Below, piece after piece: positions 20,293 through 30,063 of a DNA stretch of 64,000 nt. Location: assembly GCA_020631735.1 (NCBI GenBank), contig CM036188.1, positions 12,814,214 to 12,878,213 on the forward strand, given 5' to 3'. How positions within the stretch are numbered: position 1 is the first letter of the stretch; each line of letters opens with the position of its first letter. Position numbers and translations under genes: made by a program. The notes below the pieces were generated by a model, which was given only the letters and a program-made list of their open reading frames with translations, had not been told where the DNA came from and searched no databases. This DNA is from Saccharum officinarum (taxonomy: Eukaryota > Streptophyta > Magnoliopsida > Poales > Poaceae).

Positions 20293-20940
20293 ATGGGCAA
20301 GGACTGCGGCAACCACGCGGACGACGACTTCCGCCAGTCCTGCCGCCGCCTGCTCCTGATCCTCCTCACCCTCGCCCTCCTCGCCGGCGTGATCGCGCTC
20401 ATCATCTACCTCGTCCTCCGCCCCACGCACCCGCGCTTCTACCTGCAGGACGCCTCGCTCCGGCAGCTCGACCTCACCAACGGCACGGCGCCGCTGCTCT
20501 CCACGACGGCGCAGGTGACGCTCGCCTCCCGCAACCCGAACGCGCGCGTCGGCATCTTCTACGACCGCCTCGACGTGTCCGCGTCCTACAAGTACCAGCA
20601 GATCACGCTGGGCTCCAGGCTGCAGCCGGCCCCGCTGTACCAGGGCCACGGCGACGTCGACGTCTGGTCGCCGGTGTTGGCTGGGCCTAACGTCCCCTTC
20701 GCGCCGTTCCTCGCTGACGCGCTGAGGAAGGATATCGCCGCCGGGTACCTTGTGTTGCAGGTCAGGATCGATGGACGGGTCAGGTGGAAGGTCGGGAGCT
20801 GGGTGTCGGGGCACTACCACATCTTCGTCACCTGCCCGGCGTACTTCATCAACGCCGGCGCCGGTAGCGGGTACGGCGGCACGGTGGGGGCCCACGGGCT
20901 CAGGTTCCAGACTGCCACGTACTGCCGCGTCGAGGTCTAG
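20293..20940 (+). CDS. NDR1/HIN1-like protein (LEA_2 domain), copy A
   Basis: A single-exon gene of 215 residues. NHL proteins are anchored by one membrane segment and expose a LEA_2 beta-sandwich domain. Known members act at the plasma membrane in pathogen response and senescence; the role of this one is not shown by sequence. Residues 1-17 are short and polar (MGKDCGNHADDDFRQSC). About 18-42 form a membrane helix (RRLLLILLTLALLAG...), followed by LRPTHPRFYLQDAS. The LEA_2 region then follows with NPNARVGIFYD, LYQGHGDVDVW and a C-terminal TCPAYF...YCRVEV. The start is the ATG in CCATGGGC; an in-frame upstream extension lacks an ATG. The protein is identical to copy D. TATA lies upstream and AATAAA downstream. 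Confidence 0.93.
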   Translation: MGKDCGNHADDDFRQSCRRLLLILLTLALLAGVIALIIYLVLRPTHPRFYLQDASLRQLDLTNGTAPLLSTTAQVTLASRNPNARVGIFYDRLDVSASYKYQQITLGSRLQPAPLYQGHGDVDVWSPVLAGPNVPFAPFLADALRKDIAAGYLVLQVRIDGRVRWKVGSWVSGHYHIFVTCPAYFINAGAGSGYGGTVGAHGLRFQTATYCRVEV

Positions 20941-21064
20941 CGACGTCCAGAACCTTGCTTCACGTGCTCTGCTTCCTCTGCTCCGGCCGGCCGGCCGGCG
21001 AGGTAGGCCACAGCTTGTCACATGTGTCATGTCTATCCATACTGCAAAGAAGGTGGTGAATTGT

Positions 21065-21070
21065 AATAAA
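21065..21070 (+). terminator. Polyadenylation signal of NHL copy A
   Basis: AATAAA sits 125 bases after the stop and is conserved at the same place in all four related copies. Confidence 0.6.
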
Positions 21071-22661
21071 TGGAGGGATACAGAGGTAAAAAAAAAGTGT
21101 GGGGGTAATTTAGAGAGGGTTAACAGTGTTTCTTGGTGGATATATATGTTTTTTGTGTTGCAATCTTTGTTCAGTTCAGCGTTCAATTGTTCATAACCAA
21201 ATCTAAAAGTTGATTCAGTTCAGGTAAACTGCTTCTTTCATGTGGTGGTGCCTTCTTCTGCTTTTAGTTATGTTGTTGGATCATTATAGTTTAGGATATC
21301 GTCTGATGGGGATTAGAAAGCTTTTAGGTAGGTTGCAAGTCGATTGCAAGCAAATCACATGGTACATGAGTTGTTCAGCTCCAACGGAGTTTTTGGAGTT
21401 ACGTTGGCGTGCCAACAACCGGAACTCCGGTCTCCGGCGACCGTCCATGTCCGGCCAGGGTTTGGTGAGGGGAAAGTACGGTTTGAGACTTGGGATCATG
21501 GTTAGGGTGAGGACAGGTAGTTGATTGGTCCCTCTCTTTAGCTTGGAGATCCCAAGAAACTTCTCAAAAGCAAGAGTAATCCAAAAGATTGTGTGTGTGT
21601 GCTGTCTTCTCCATGTGACCATGTGGAGAACATATGCACATGGAATTGGTATTTGTATCATATTTGACAATTGGGGTTTCCAGCTGTGCATCTTCCGGCT
21701 GTATTACTTCATTAACAGTGGATGTATTACTTCATTAACAATGCAGGTAGAGAGCCTCCTAAAAAGACAATGCAGCCATTGAGCAATTTCGACATTTACA
21801 GAGTTCATAATAAACTGAGTACGAAGAATCTGTTTTAGTCTGCAGTGAGTATTTCAACACACTAGGTTTCACTGATGTAACTGTGAACTAGGGATGGTGA
21901 AACATTTACGTGATAGCAACTAGCAGCAGCATGTGGCCCACATATTCCACTAAAACGATAGGCATCAATCCATCAGCCGTCTTATATTTTTCTTTATACC
22001 CAAGAAAAAAAAAGTGGAAAGAGACTTTGTTTGAGGCTGGCATCAGCATCAGTGGACCAGACGTTGTGGTCTCAGAAAACTACATGTCATGCTGCAGGAG
22101 CATTCTCTCTTTGATGTAATTATCATTGTGAAATGGCAGTAAAAGAATAGCTATATAACCCTTTGGGTAACTATATATGTCTATATGTCCTATATATTAT
22201 TGCATTAATTTATTTACTGAGAAAAAGAGAAATACATGTTACTTCTCTCGTGTGAAATGACTAATAATTAAGATGGAGGGAGTACCACGAAAGACACATT
22301 CCCTCGGGTTTGTCCTAGTGTCAGACTACCACCGGGCAATCAAGAACCCTAATCATACTAACTACTACTTGTTCTTGACATGAAAGTAGTAGCAGCGAAG
22401 TTATAACAAATAATAAAGGGGAGCACATGTCTTATGAGTGCGGAGACATGTTTCACAGGATATGTATTTATGTTAAAATTTTAACCAGGCCCACTACTAT
22501 TTCATTTTCGTTTAGGTGCATGCGCATTTGCACCACATAGACAGAACCTTCGCCCTACCAGTCAAGAAAAATCATGGTGCTACCTACGGCTGCAAGATAC
22601 TCTGGCTACTCCAACCGTCAAACTGCCACCGAAGTTGAGAGCCCTAATAAAATCCTATTTA

Positions 22662-22886
22662 GGGCTTGTTTAGTTCCCTTCCAAATTTTAAATTTTTACA
22701 CTCTCTCTCCATCATATCAATCTTTAGACGCATGCATGGAGCACTTAATGTAGATAAAAGAAATAACTAATTGCACAGTTTGGTTGTAAATCACGAGACG
22801 AATTTTTTAAGCCTAATTAGTCCATAATTAAACATTAATTGTCAAATACAAACAAAAGTGATAAAAGTTGCAATCTAAACAAGGCC
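22662..22886. mobile_element. Tourist-like MITE
   Basis: Begins GGGCTTGTTTAGTTCC and ends CAATCTAAACAAGGCC, with a perfect TTA target duplication at 22659-22661 and 22887-22889. The older sister unit near 45.1 kb lacks it. Confidence 0.85.
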
Positions 22887-23689
22887 TTACTTATTATAGC
22901 TTGTTTGGTATAGCTTCCTGCTGCTCTGGCTCATCCTACACCAATAACTTTAGCAGCACTGCTCACATGAGCCATTTTTTCACTCTCTGCTTGTAAAATG
23001 AACATGAAGCGGAAAAATTCCATGATTCGTGGCTCCTCTGACTTCTACAGTACTGCAGCACGAAACGGGAACCTGGAGAAGCCCAGCCATATGGGACCCC
23101 TAAGCAGGGCATGCAACAGGCAAGGCAACACACAAACTGTTGGTGCTACCTAGGCTAGCTACAAGGAACTAGCTAATATACTAGTGATAACTAACACGTA
23201 CTGTACTGTACAATGCAATATCCATTGTTGTGGTCCCAAACATACAGGAAGATAAGATCACATATCCTCCGTAGGCCGTAGCCCGTAGGACAACCCCACC
23301 AGGCCATTCCCTACCAACCCAAGCAAATCCAAGATCATCTCATCCCACTTGATGTACCCGTACGTTTCATTCCTCCACACATGACACATGGCTATTGCGT
23401 TACATTCCTTCACACAAGTCACAATCCGACACGCAGGATCCTTCCAAACAGGAGCCATCTGAAGCAGGCGGATTCCAATAAACTTCTATCCCTCCCTTCC
23501 CCTGTGCTGCTAGCTAGTGGCCATACAGTATTTTGGGTCTCCTCGAGTCCTCTTCACAACTGAACTGACCGACCACCTACCAACCAAAGCTTACACGGAG
23601 TGGAGGTCTATTTCCGTTGAGCTCAGGAAAACGAGACGAGCTCGTCCGATCGATCCTCCGCCGGGTCATCCAAGGCGTTTGGTCACCAG

Positions 23690-24184
23690 CAGCACGCCTC
23701 GCTCCGGCAGCTCGACCTCACCAACGGCACGGCGCCGCTGCTCTCCACGACGGCGCAGGTGACGCTCGCCTCCCGCAACCCGAACGCGCGCGTCGGCATC
23801 TTCTACGACCGCCTCGACGTGTCCGCGTCCTACAAGTACCAGCAGATCACGCTGGGCTCCAGGCTGCAGCCGGCCCCGCTGTACCAGGGCCACGGCGACG
23901 TCGACGTCTGGTCGCCGGTGTTGGCTGGGCCTAACGTCCCCTTCGCGCCGTTCCTCGCCGACGCGCTGAGGAAGGATATCGCCGCCGGGTACCTTGTGTT
24001 GCAGGTTAGGATCAATGGACGGGTCAGGTGGAAGGTCGGGAGCTGGGTGTCGGGGCACTACCACATCTTCGTCACCTGCCCGGCGTACTTCATCAACGCC
24101 GGCGCCGGTAGCGGGTACGGCGGCACGGTGGGGGCCCACGGGCTCAGGTTCCAGACCGCCACGTACTGCCGCGTCGAGGTCTAG
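23690..24184 (+). pseudogene. NHL copy B, 5'-truncated
   Basis: From about 23690 the sequence matches copy A from codon 54 (ASLRQLDLTNG...) through the stop, with only a few substitutions (for example D to N in VRINGRVRW). Everything upstream of the join, including the start codon, the cytosolic tail and the membrane helix, is replaced by intergenic sequence that elsewhere (about 45.9 kb) continues into unrelated DNA. There is no membrane anchor and no native promoter, so a normal NHL product is unlikely. The LEA_2 reading frame itself is open. A polyadenylation signal (24308-24313) and the 3' flank persist, as expected from a recombination breakpoint inside the gene. Confidence 0.85.
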
Positions 24185-24764
24185 CGACGTCGACGAACGC
24201 GATGCTCTGCTTTTGCTCTGCTTCCTCAGGTTCCAGACCGCCACGTAGGCCAGCTTGTTGTCACATGTGCCACGTCTGTCCATACTGCAAAGGAGATGGT
24301 GAATTGTAATAAATGGAGGGATATAAAACAGGTAAAAAAAAGAAGTGTGTGGTAATTTAGAGAGGGTTGAGTTAACTAGTGTTTCTTGGTGGATACATAT
24401 GTTTTTTTGTGTTCCAAATATCTTTGTTCAGTTCAGCGTTCAATTGTTCATAACCAAATCCAAAAGTTGATTCAGTTCAGGTAAAATGTTTCTTTCTTGT
24501 TATGGTGCCCTTCCTCTGCTTTTAGTTATGCTGTTGGATCATTATAGTTTAGGATGTCGTCCGCTGATGGGATCAGAAAGCTTTTAGGTAGGTTGCAAGT
24601 CGATTGCAAATCAGTTATGACATGGTGCATGAGTTGTTCTGCTCCAACGGAGTTTTTGGAGTTACGTTGGCGTGCCAACAACCGGAACTCCGGCGACCGT
24701 CCATGTCCGGCCAGGGTTTGGTGAGGGGAAAGTACGGTTTGAGACTTGGGATCATGGTCAGGGT

Positions 24765-25308
24765 TAGGGATGAAAACGGACGGAATTTTTCCCGTACCGT
24801 CCCGTTCCGTTTTCTATATTTTTCCGTCCGTTTTCGTATTTGTGAGATCCCGTTTTCGTATTTGCGGAAGTAGAAAATGGTGTTTTCCGTCCGTTTCCGA
24901 GTAATCCCGTTTTAATATGGAATAAACCCGTATTTATTCCGTTTTTATCCCGTTTTCAATCTATGCTCAACATGTTCAACAATTACATGTCCTTATGTTA
25001 TGTTAATATAACTACGAATCACCAAATATGCATGTTATGTTCACGTACATAGCATGTGAATGAATATTAAACTTTGTATATATTATTATATGACTTTATA
25101 TATGTATACTTTGAGAATATTAAATTATGTGATCTTAATTTAATTTTCCGGCTCTCCATCCATATTTGTTCGTTTCCGTATGTCCGCATATTCCGATTCT
25201 GTTTCCGAACCCGTATTTTCCGAACCCGATCCCGTTTCCGCCAAAAAAATATAGAAACGAAAGTAGAAATAGGGTTTTTCCGTCCGTTTCCGTCCGTTTT
25301 CATCGCTA
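24765..25308. mobile_element. Non-autonomous hAT element (Ac/Ds-like)
   Basis: A 544-bp element with ends TAGGGATGAAAACGGACGG and, inverted, TAGCGATGAAAACGGACGG. It is flanked by a perfect 8-bp duplication, GTCAGGGT, at 24757-24764 and 25309-25316. The interior is rich in CGTCCGTTTTCG and CCCGTTTCCG subterminal motifs like those of Ac/Ds. There is no transposase ORF. It is absent from the matching positions of copies A and D. Confidence 0.93.
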
Positions 25309-25319
25309 GTCAGGGTGAG

Positions 25320-25990
25320 GACAGGTAGTTGATTGGTCCCTCTCTTAGCTTGGAGATCCCAAGAAACTTCTCAAAAGCAAGAGTAATCCAAAAGATTGTG
25401 CTGTCTTCTCCATGTGACCATGTGGAGAACAGCACATGGAATTGGTGTTCATAATCATATTCACAATTGGGGTTTCCAGTTGTGCATCTTACTGCAGTAG
25501 CAGAGCAATGATAAGTGGATGTATTATTACTTCACTAACAAAACAATGCAGGTAGAGATCCTCCGAAAGAAGTAAATACAATGCAGCCGTTGAGCAGTTC
25601 GACATTTACAGAGTTTTTTAAAAGCTGAGTAGGAAGACTGTTTAAGTTTGCAGGGAACAAACTGGGTGCAGAGTAGGTTGGCCGCCAAGTGTTCCGTGAA
25701 TTTTTCAACACACTATGTTCCATTGATGAAACCGGATTTCAACACACTATGGGCAGTTCGCAGTTGGGCACCACGGTTTGGTTCCTCCTGCCGGGGGCCG
25801 GCCTACGCTTTTACACAGTGATTTTTTTGGAAGAAGAAAAGGCCTCGTCCACTGTGTTGTCAGCACTCGGCACTCGGAGACGGGAGGACGCTGCTGTGTC
25901 GATTACATGGAAATATATTCAACGGTTAATCTAATCAACCGGTGACGATTCCGCTTCCCGTTTTTTATAGTTTCTCAAAGCGAGAAGCAC
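25320..25990 (+). repeat. Remains of further NHL-unit flanks
   Basis: 25320-25740 matches the 3' flank of copy A (about 21.5-21.9 kb) and the complement of 41.57-41.9 kb. At 25742 the sequence switches to the start of another unit (GGGCAGTTCGCAGTTGGGCACC..., like 17720-18130), lacking the MITE present there. No gene is present. Confidence 0.7.
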
Positions 25991-26512
25991 ATTGTCCTTC
26001 TTTAGTTTTAGTTAGGCCAATCACAGTAGAAGTTTCGTCTAAACTTTATTTGCATTTAGTGAACTGCCACATAAGAATTTTTTATGAAGTGGCAAGATTT
26101 TTTTAAGAAGATGGAGAAGAAGCGAGTTTTATGAGGATAAAACTCTCTCGTCACGAATAACAACTCTCTCCGAGTCATAAAATTAAGTGCCTACGGAAAA
26201 TAGAGAATGAAACTCTCCAATGAGAATGGGAGTTTCATCCATGTTTCATTTCACTCTACAAGGTGTGACAATTTTGAAAACAGCATCGTAAAAATCTCCA
26301 CTGATACTTGAAAGCATGAACAGATCATCTAGGTGCATAAATCTAGTGGGTACAACTTAGGGAAACAAGTAATTCATTCTAGACATGTAGAACTGGAGAG
26401 AACAGAGAGGAGGAGAGAGGGATGATGGGTTACCAACCATACGTGCCCTTGGAGGAGGAACCGCTCGCGTCCACCATGGCGATGTCAGTGATGCTGTGCG
26501 GACCGGTGGCGT
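25991..26512. other. Intergenic DNA left of the Sirevirus LTR
   Basis: 26020-26280 is AT-rich and looks like a degraded MITE (AGGCCAATCACAGTAG... and GAGAGTTTTATGAGGATAAA) but has no clear ends. 26423-26512 is GC-richer and open on both strands; see findings. Confidence 0.4.
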
Positions 26513-27433
26513 TGTAAGGTCCTAGATGGCTAGAGGGGGGGTGAATAGCCTATCAAAAATTCTACACAAGCCACTAAGCAAACTTGTTAGAATAACAAAC
26601 GGCGTAAAGCGAGTTTTGCTTAGCCAAGGGTTGTGATGCAAGCCTCCTATCCACAAGTCTAGTAGATTATGATCTCTAGTTCACACAAGTGCTAAGTCAC
26701 TAAACTTACACTAGTGAGCAAGCTAACAACACTAGCAAAGGCTACTACTAGAGTTAACACAAGATAATCTAGTAAAAGTAAATGCAAGAGATAGGATTGT
26801 GAATCTTATACCGACGGTGGAGTGAAGATGTTGCCAATCACCAAGATGATATACAATCAATTAATATTGACAACAACACAATATGTAGACCAATCACCGG
26901 GAGACAAGAGACACAATATTTTTGTTCACCCGGTGTTCACTTGTGCACCGACAAGCTACGTCACCGGTTGTGTCGACCAACACTTAGATGGTTCCTCGGT
27001 GTGACCCTCAAGTCACTTGCCCCTCAAGGCACGCCCCGCAAGGCACCGCAAGACTCCACTCTCAAGTGAGGTAACTCAATGACACGCGCAATCCAATAGA
27101 GTTGCTTTTGGCGTCCCGCCGAGGAAAGCACAAGAACCTCTCACAAACAACCGGAGGTGGCCAAGAACAATCACCTTCTCTTGCCAACGCCTCCAACAAT
27201 CTCCAAGCCGGCTAGAAGCGGTACTCTCCAAGAGTAACAAGAAATCCACCGGCTAAACCACCCACAAGTGCCACTAGATGCCCTCAAGCTATGCAATGCA
27301 CTTTGGGATCACTCAATCTCACTTTTGATTTGCAATCAAGCAAGAGAGATGAGTGGGAGGAGTAGCTCTAGCTCAAAGGATGCACAAGAGTGTTAGAAAT
27401 GCCAAGAGACCTCCCCAAGGGCCGGCCAACGAG

Positions 27434-27442
27434 TATTTATAA
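27434..27442 (-). promoter_or_regulatory. TATA box of the Sirevirus LTR
   Basis: TTATAAATA on the minus strand sits between the GC-rich U3-like part and the rest of the LTR, in the orientation needed to transcribe the element. Confidence 0.6.
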
Positions 27443-27499
27443 GCACCCCAAACAAATAGAGCCGTTGCAACTCCACTGACCGTTTTTTCGGGACGACCG

Positions 27500-28110
27500 G
27501 ACGCGCCGGTCGAAACTGACCGGACGCGGCGTCCGGTCCTCCAACGGTCACTGCGCCAACGGTCAAACCAACGACCGGACGCGCCTCTCAAAACGACCGG
27601 ACGCGCCGGTCGCACAGCACCGCGCGCGCGAAGCAATGACCGGACGCGCCCCTCGCAACGACCGGACGCGCCGATCCGCACAGCACCCGCGCCGCGAAAC
27701 AACGACCGGACGCGCTCCTCGCAATGACCGGACGCGCCGATCCGCACAGCACCCACGCCGCGAAACAACGACCGGACGCGCTCCTCGCAACGACCGGACG
27801 CGCCGATCCGCACAGCACCCGCGCCGCGAAACAACGACCGGACGCGACAGTGCCAGCGTCCGGTCGGAGTCCAGTAAGCTCCTTCAACGATCGGACGCGT
27901 CCGATCATGTGTGACCGGACGCGCCCCGCGTCCGATCGTCCTCTGTGAACCTCAGTTCCTTCTGGGCGCATGACCGGACGCGCCGGTCCCGCGAGTGACC
28001 GGACGCGCCGGTTGCAAACCCTAGCACCCGAGCGCCTGATACCGCGCTGTACTGACCGGACGCGTCCGGTCACACCGTGACCGCGTCCGGTGCAGCGTCC
28101 GGTCACCTCA
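27500..28110. repeat. GC-rich block of GACCGGACGC motifs with a 66-bp tandem repeat
   Basis: The decamer GACCGGACGC or its complement occurs more than 15 times. Within about 27630-27850 a 66-bp unit repeats (CCGATCCGCACAGCACCC at about 27671, 27737 and 27803). As 66 is a multiple of 3, the unit encodes a repeating 22-residue peptide that I regard as spurious. 28053-28072 is a perfect 20-bp palindrome, TGACCGGACGCGTCCGGTCA. Confidence 0.8.
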
Positions 28111-28888
28111 GTGACCCCGTTCGCCTCCGTTTCTTTTCCAACTTCCGGCGTAGTGGAAAATAGGCATTTCATTTCCCCGAAATCGCCTGAATCCCGCGCT
28201 CGCACGCTCGGCGGGAGGGAGAGAGGAACCCAAACCCCTCTCTACCCGCAAACCACAGCGTGACTAACGCCACCTTTGCAAATGTGCCAACACCATCAAG
28301 TGTACATCTCCATGTGCTTGTGTGTTAGCATTTTCTCAATCATTTTCAAAGGTTTTCCAATTAGCTCACTAGGCCCTACATGCAATGCACTTCATGAATT
28401 CACCTAGTGGCACCCGTGCATCGAATAACCGATAAGACTTCCCCTCTTAATAGTTCGGCTATCGATCCTAAACCACTCACACCCTCTATGGTGTCTTGAG
28501 TGTAAAACAAAATGGCCCTATGGTTATACCTTTGCCTTGAGCCCATTTTGTTTCTCCAAATGATATGATCCACTTCATATCATCACATGACCGTCTCGAT
28601 CCATCGACCTTGACTTCACTTGCTCTTCACCGTTGCATCAGTCCATCGGCGCTAAGTCTTGCTCAAGCTTCACCATCGCATGGTCCTTCGCTTCCAAGCC
28701 TCGACTTGTCCTTCACCTTCACAATCGATCCATCGAGCCAAGCCTCATCTTGGTCTTCATCATCTTGGTCACATGAGTCAATGTCATGTCTCATATGCAA
28801 TGACCACCTTTATCTAAATCATCCACTTAGATACAAAGGTTAGTCCTAGGTTTCATCAATTAGCCAAAACCAAACTAGGGACTTTCAA

Positions 28889-29583
28889 TCTCCCCCTTTT
28901 TGGTAATTGATGACAACCCTCACAAAGATGATTTTGATAATAAAAGTTTTGAACTTGTCATACTTGTCCAATTATTTTGCTCATAAGTAAAGTTTGGACA
29001 ATTGTCACAAGCTCGGTTTTGGTAGCATTAGCTCCCCCTACATATGTGCATAGAGTTTGGATTGAAAGCTTTGCACATATGCATGGATAGAAATGTTGGG
29101 AGAGTAATTCTACCAAAATGATGCTAAGGTGTAAGAAATGGACCTTTGAAGCGTGATACCAATCGGAGTTGCCTTTTACACCATCCTTAGCATCATGAAG
29201 TAACTAGACACCCATCAAAACTCAAGAACCCCGTGAGATCAACATTATATGTAAAGGTTCTTGGACCACTTGTAAAGCTAACCACTTGTAAAGCTTTAGG
29301 CAAGTCTAGATACCACTTGTAAACTATTCTTTCATCATCCAATTTCTATACTAGCATTGCACCACACAAGCATGTATATTGAATTTAAGTACATGTGCAA
29401 TGAGCAAGTCATATGAGAATGCACAAACAAATGCAACAACTTAGTTTATGAGCTTGCTCCCCCTACTTGTGTGCATCAACAAATTTTATTTACCCCTTTA
29501 TCAAGTTGAATCATCTTTTTGGTACATAAATTTTATTTACCCCTTTATCAAGTTGAATCATCTTTTTCTCTCCCCCTTTGTCA
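28889..29583 (-). other. Cluster of polypurine tracts
   Basis: In element orientation AAAAAGGGGGAGA lies directly before the LTR (28901-28889). Similar GGGGGAG runs occur near 29040, 29463 and 29575. Multiple purine tracts in the 3' non-coding region are a known Sirevirus feature. Confidence 0.65.
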
Positions 29584-30063
29584 ACAACTTACCCAAAAAG
29601 GGATCAAATTGTGGAGAGAAGAAAAAGTGTTTGATGGAGTAGATTGAAATTAATTCGATACCACATGTAAGGTTAAAAAAAATTTATCAAATTTGGTTTA
29701 ACCTAGAATACTTGCCAAAGATATTTAATTCGATTTGAACCAAAGACAAGCTTCTTCACTCCTCAAAATAAGGGTTATCTTGCCTATGTTGAATTAAACA
29801 TTTATAGCAAATCTTCTAGATTCAACACTAGGTTTACAAGCTCACAAACATGTCATATGCCACCATTAGATCAAAATAAGCATAGAAGCAATAGTGGTAA
29901 TATATATCCATCAAATTCATTTGATTTATCATGAATGCTTATGCGTACCACTTATTATATCTACATGCTCTAGCAAGTCCTTAGCATAGGATGAATGATA
30001 TGTCAATCAACTTTACCTTGCAATGTCGAAGGAGAGGCATGTCAATAAGTGGATGGGGTGCAT

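Larger units (their letters stand above)
15820..23580 (+). repeat. Segmental duplication, copy A
   Basis: Nearly identical to 55862-64000. The offset rises in steps: 40040 at 16.9 kb, 40051 at 18.1 kb, 40400 at 20.3 kb and 40416 at 23.4 kb. Each step marks an indel; the largest is a LINE insertion in copy B. Copy A starts within the 98-bp minisatellite. It contains one NHL gene, its full upstream and downstream flanks and two MITEs. Confidence 0.93.
26513..28887 (-). repeat. Sirevirus-type LTR (about 2.4 kb)
   Basis: In element orientation it starts TGAAAGTCCCTAG at 28887 and ends CTAGGACCTTACA at 26513, giving TG...CA ends, and it is preceded by a purine tract at 28901-28889. It carries a TATA box, a GC-rich tandem block and many GACCGGACGC motifs. 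This is the 3' LTR of the element whose pol and gag lie at 30064-34575. I find no matching 5' LTR in the window. Confidence 0.8.

Noticed and set aside
20137..21186. 349-codon minus-strand ORF over NHL copy A
   Set aside because: It is the GC-driven antisense frame of the NHL coding region; similar antisense ORFs occur over copies B, C and D.
27620..27850. CRISPR-like regular repeats
   Set aside because: The 66-bp periodic block has no unique spacers and sits in a plant retrotransposon LTR.
27373..28205. Arg/Ser-rich repeating ORFs on both strands
   Set aside because: They lie inside the Sirevirus LTR and result from a 66-bp tandem unit that is a multiple of three.
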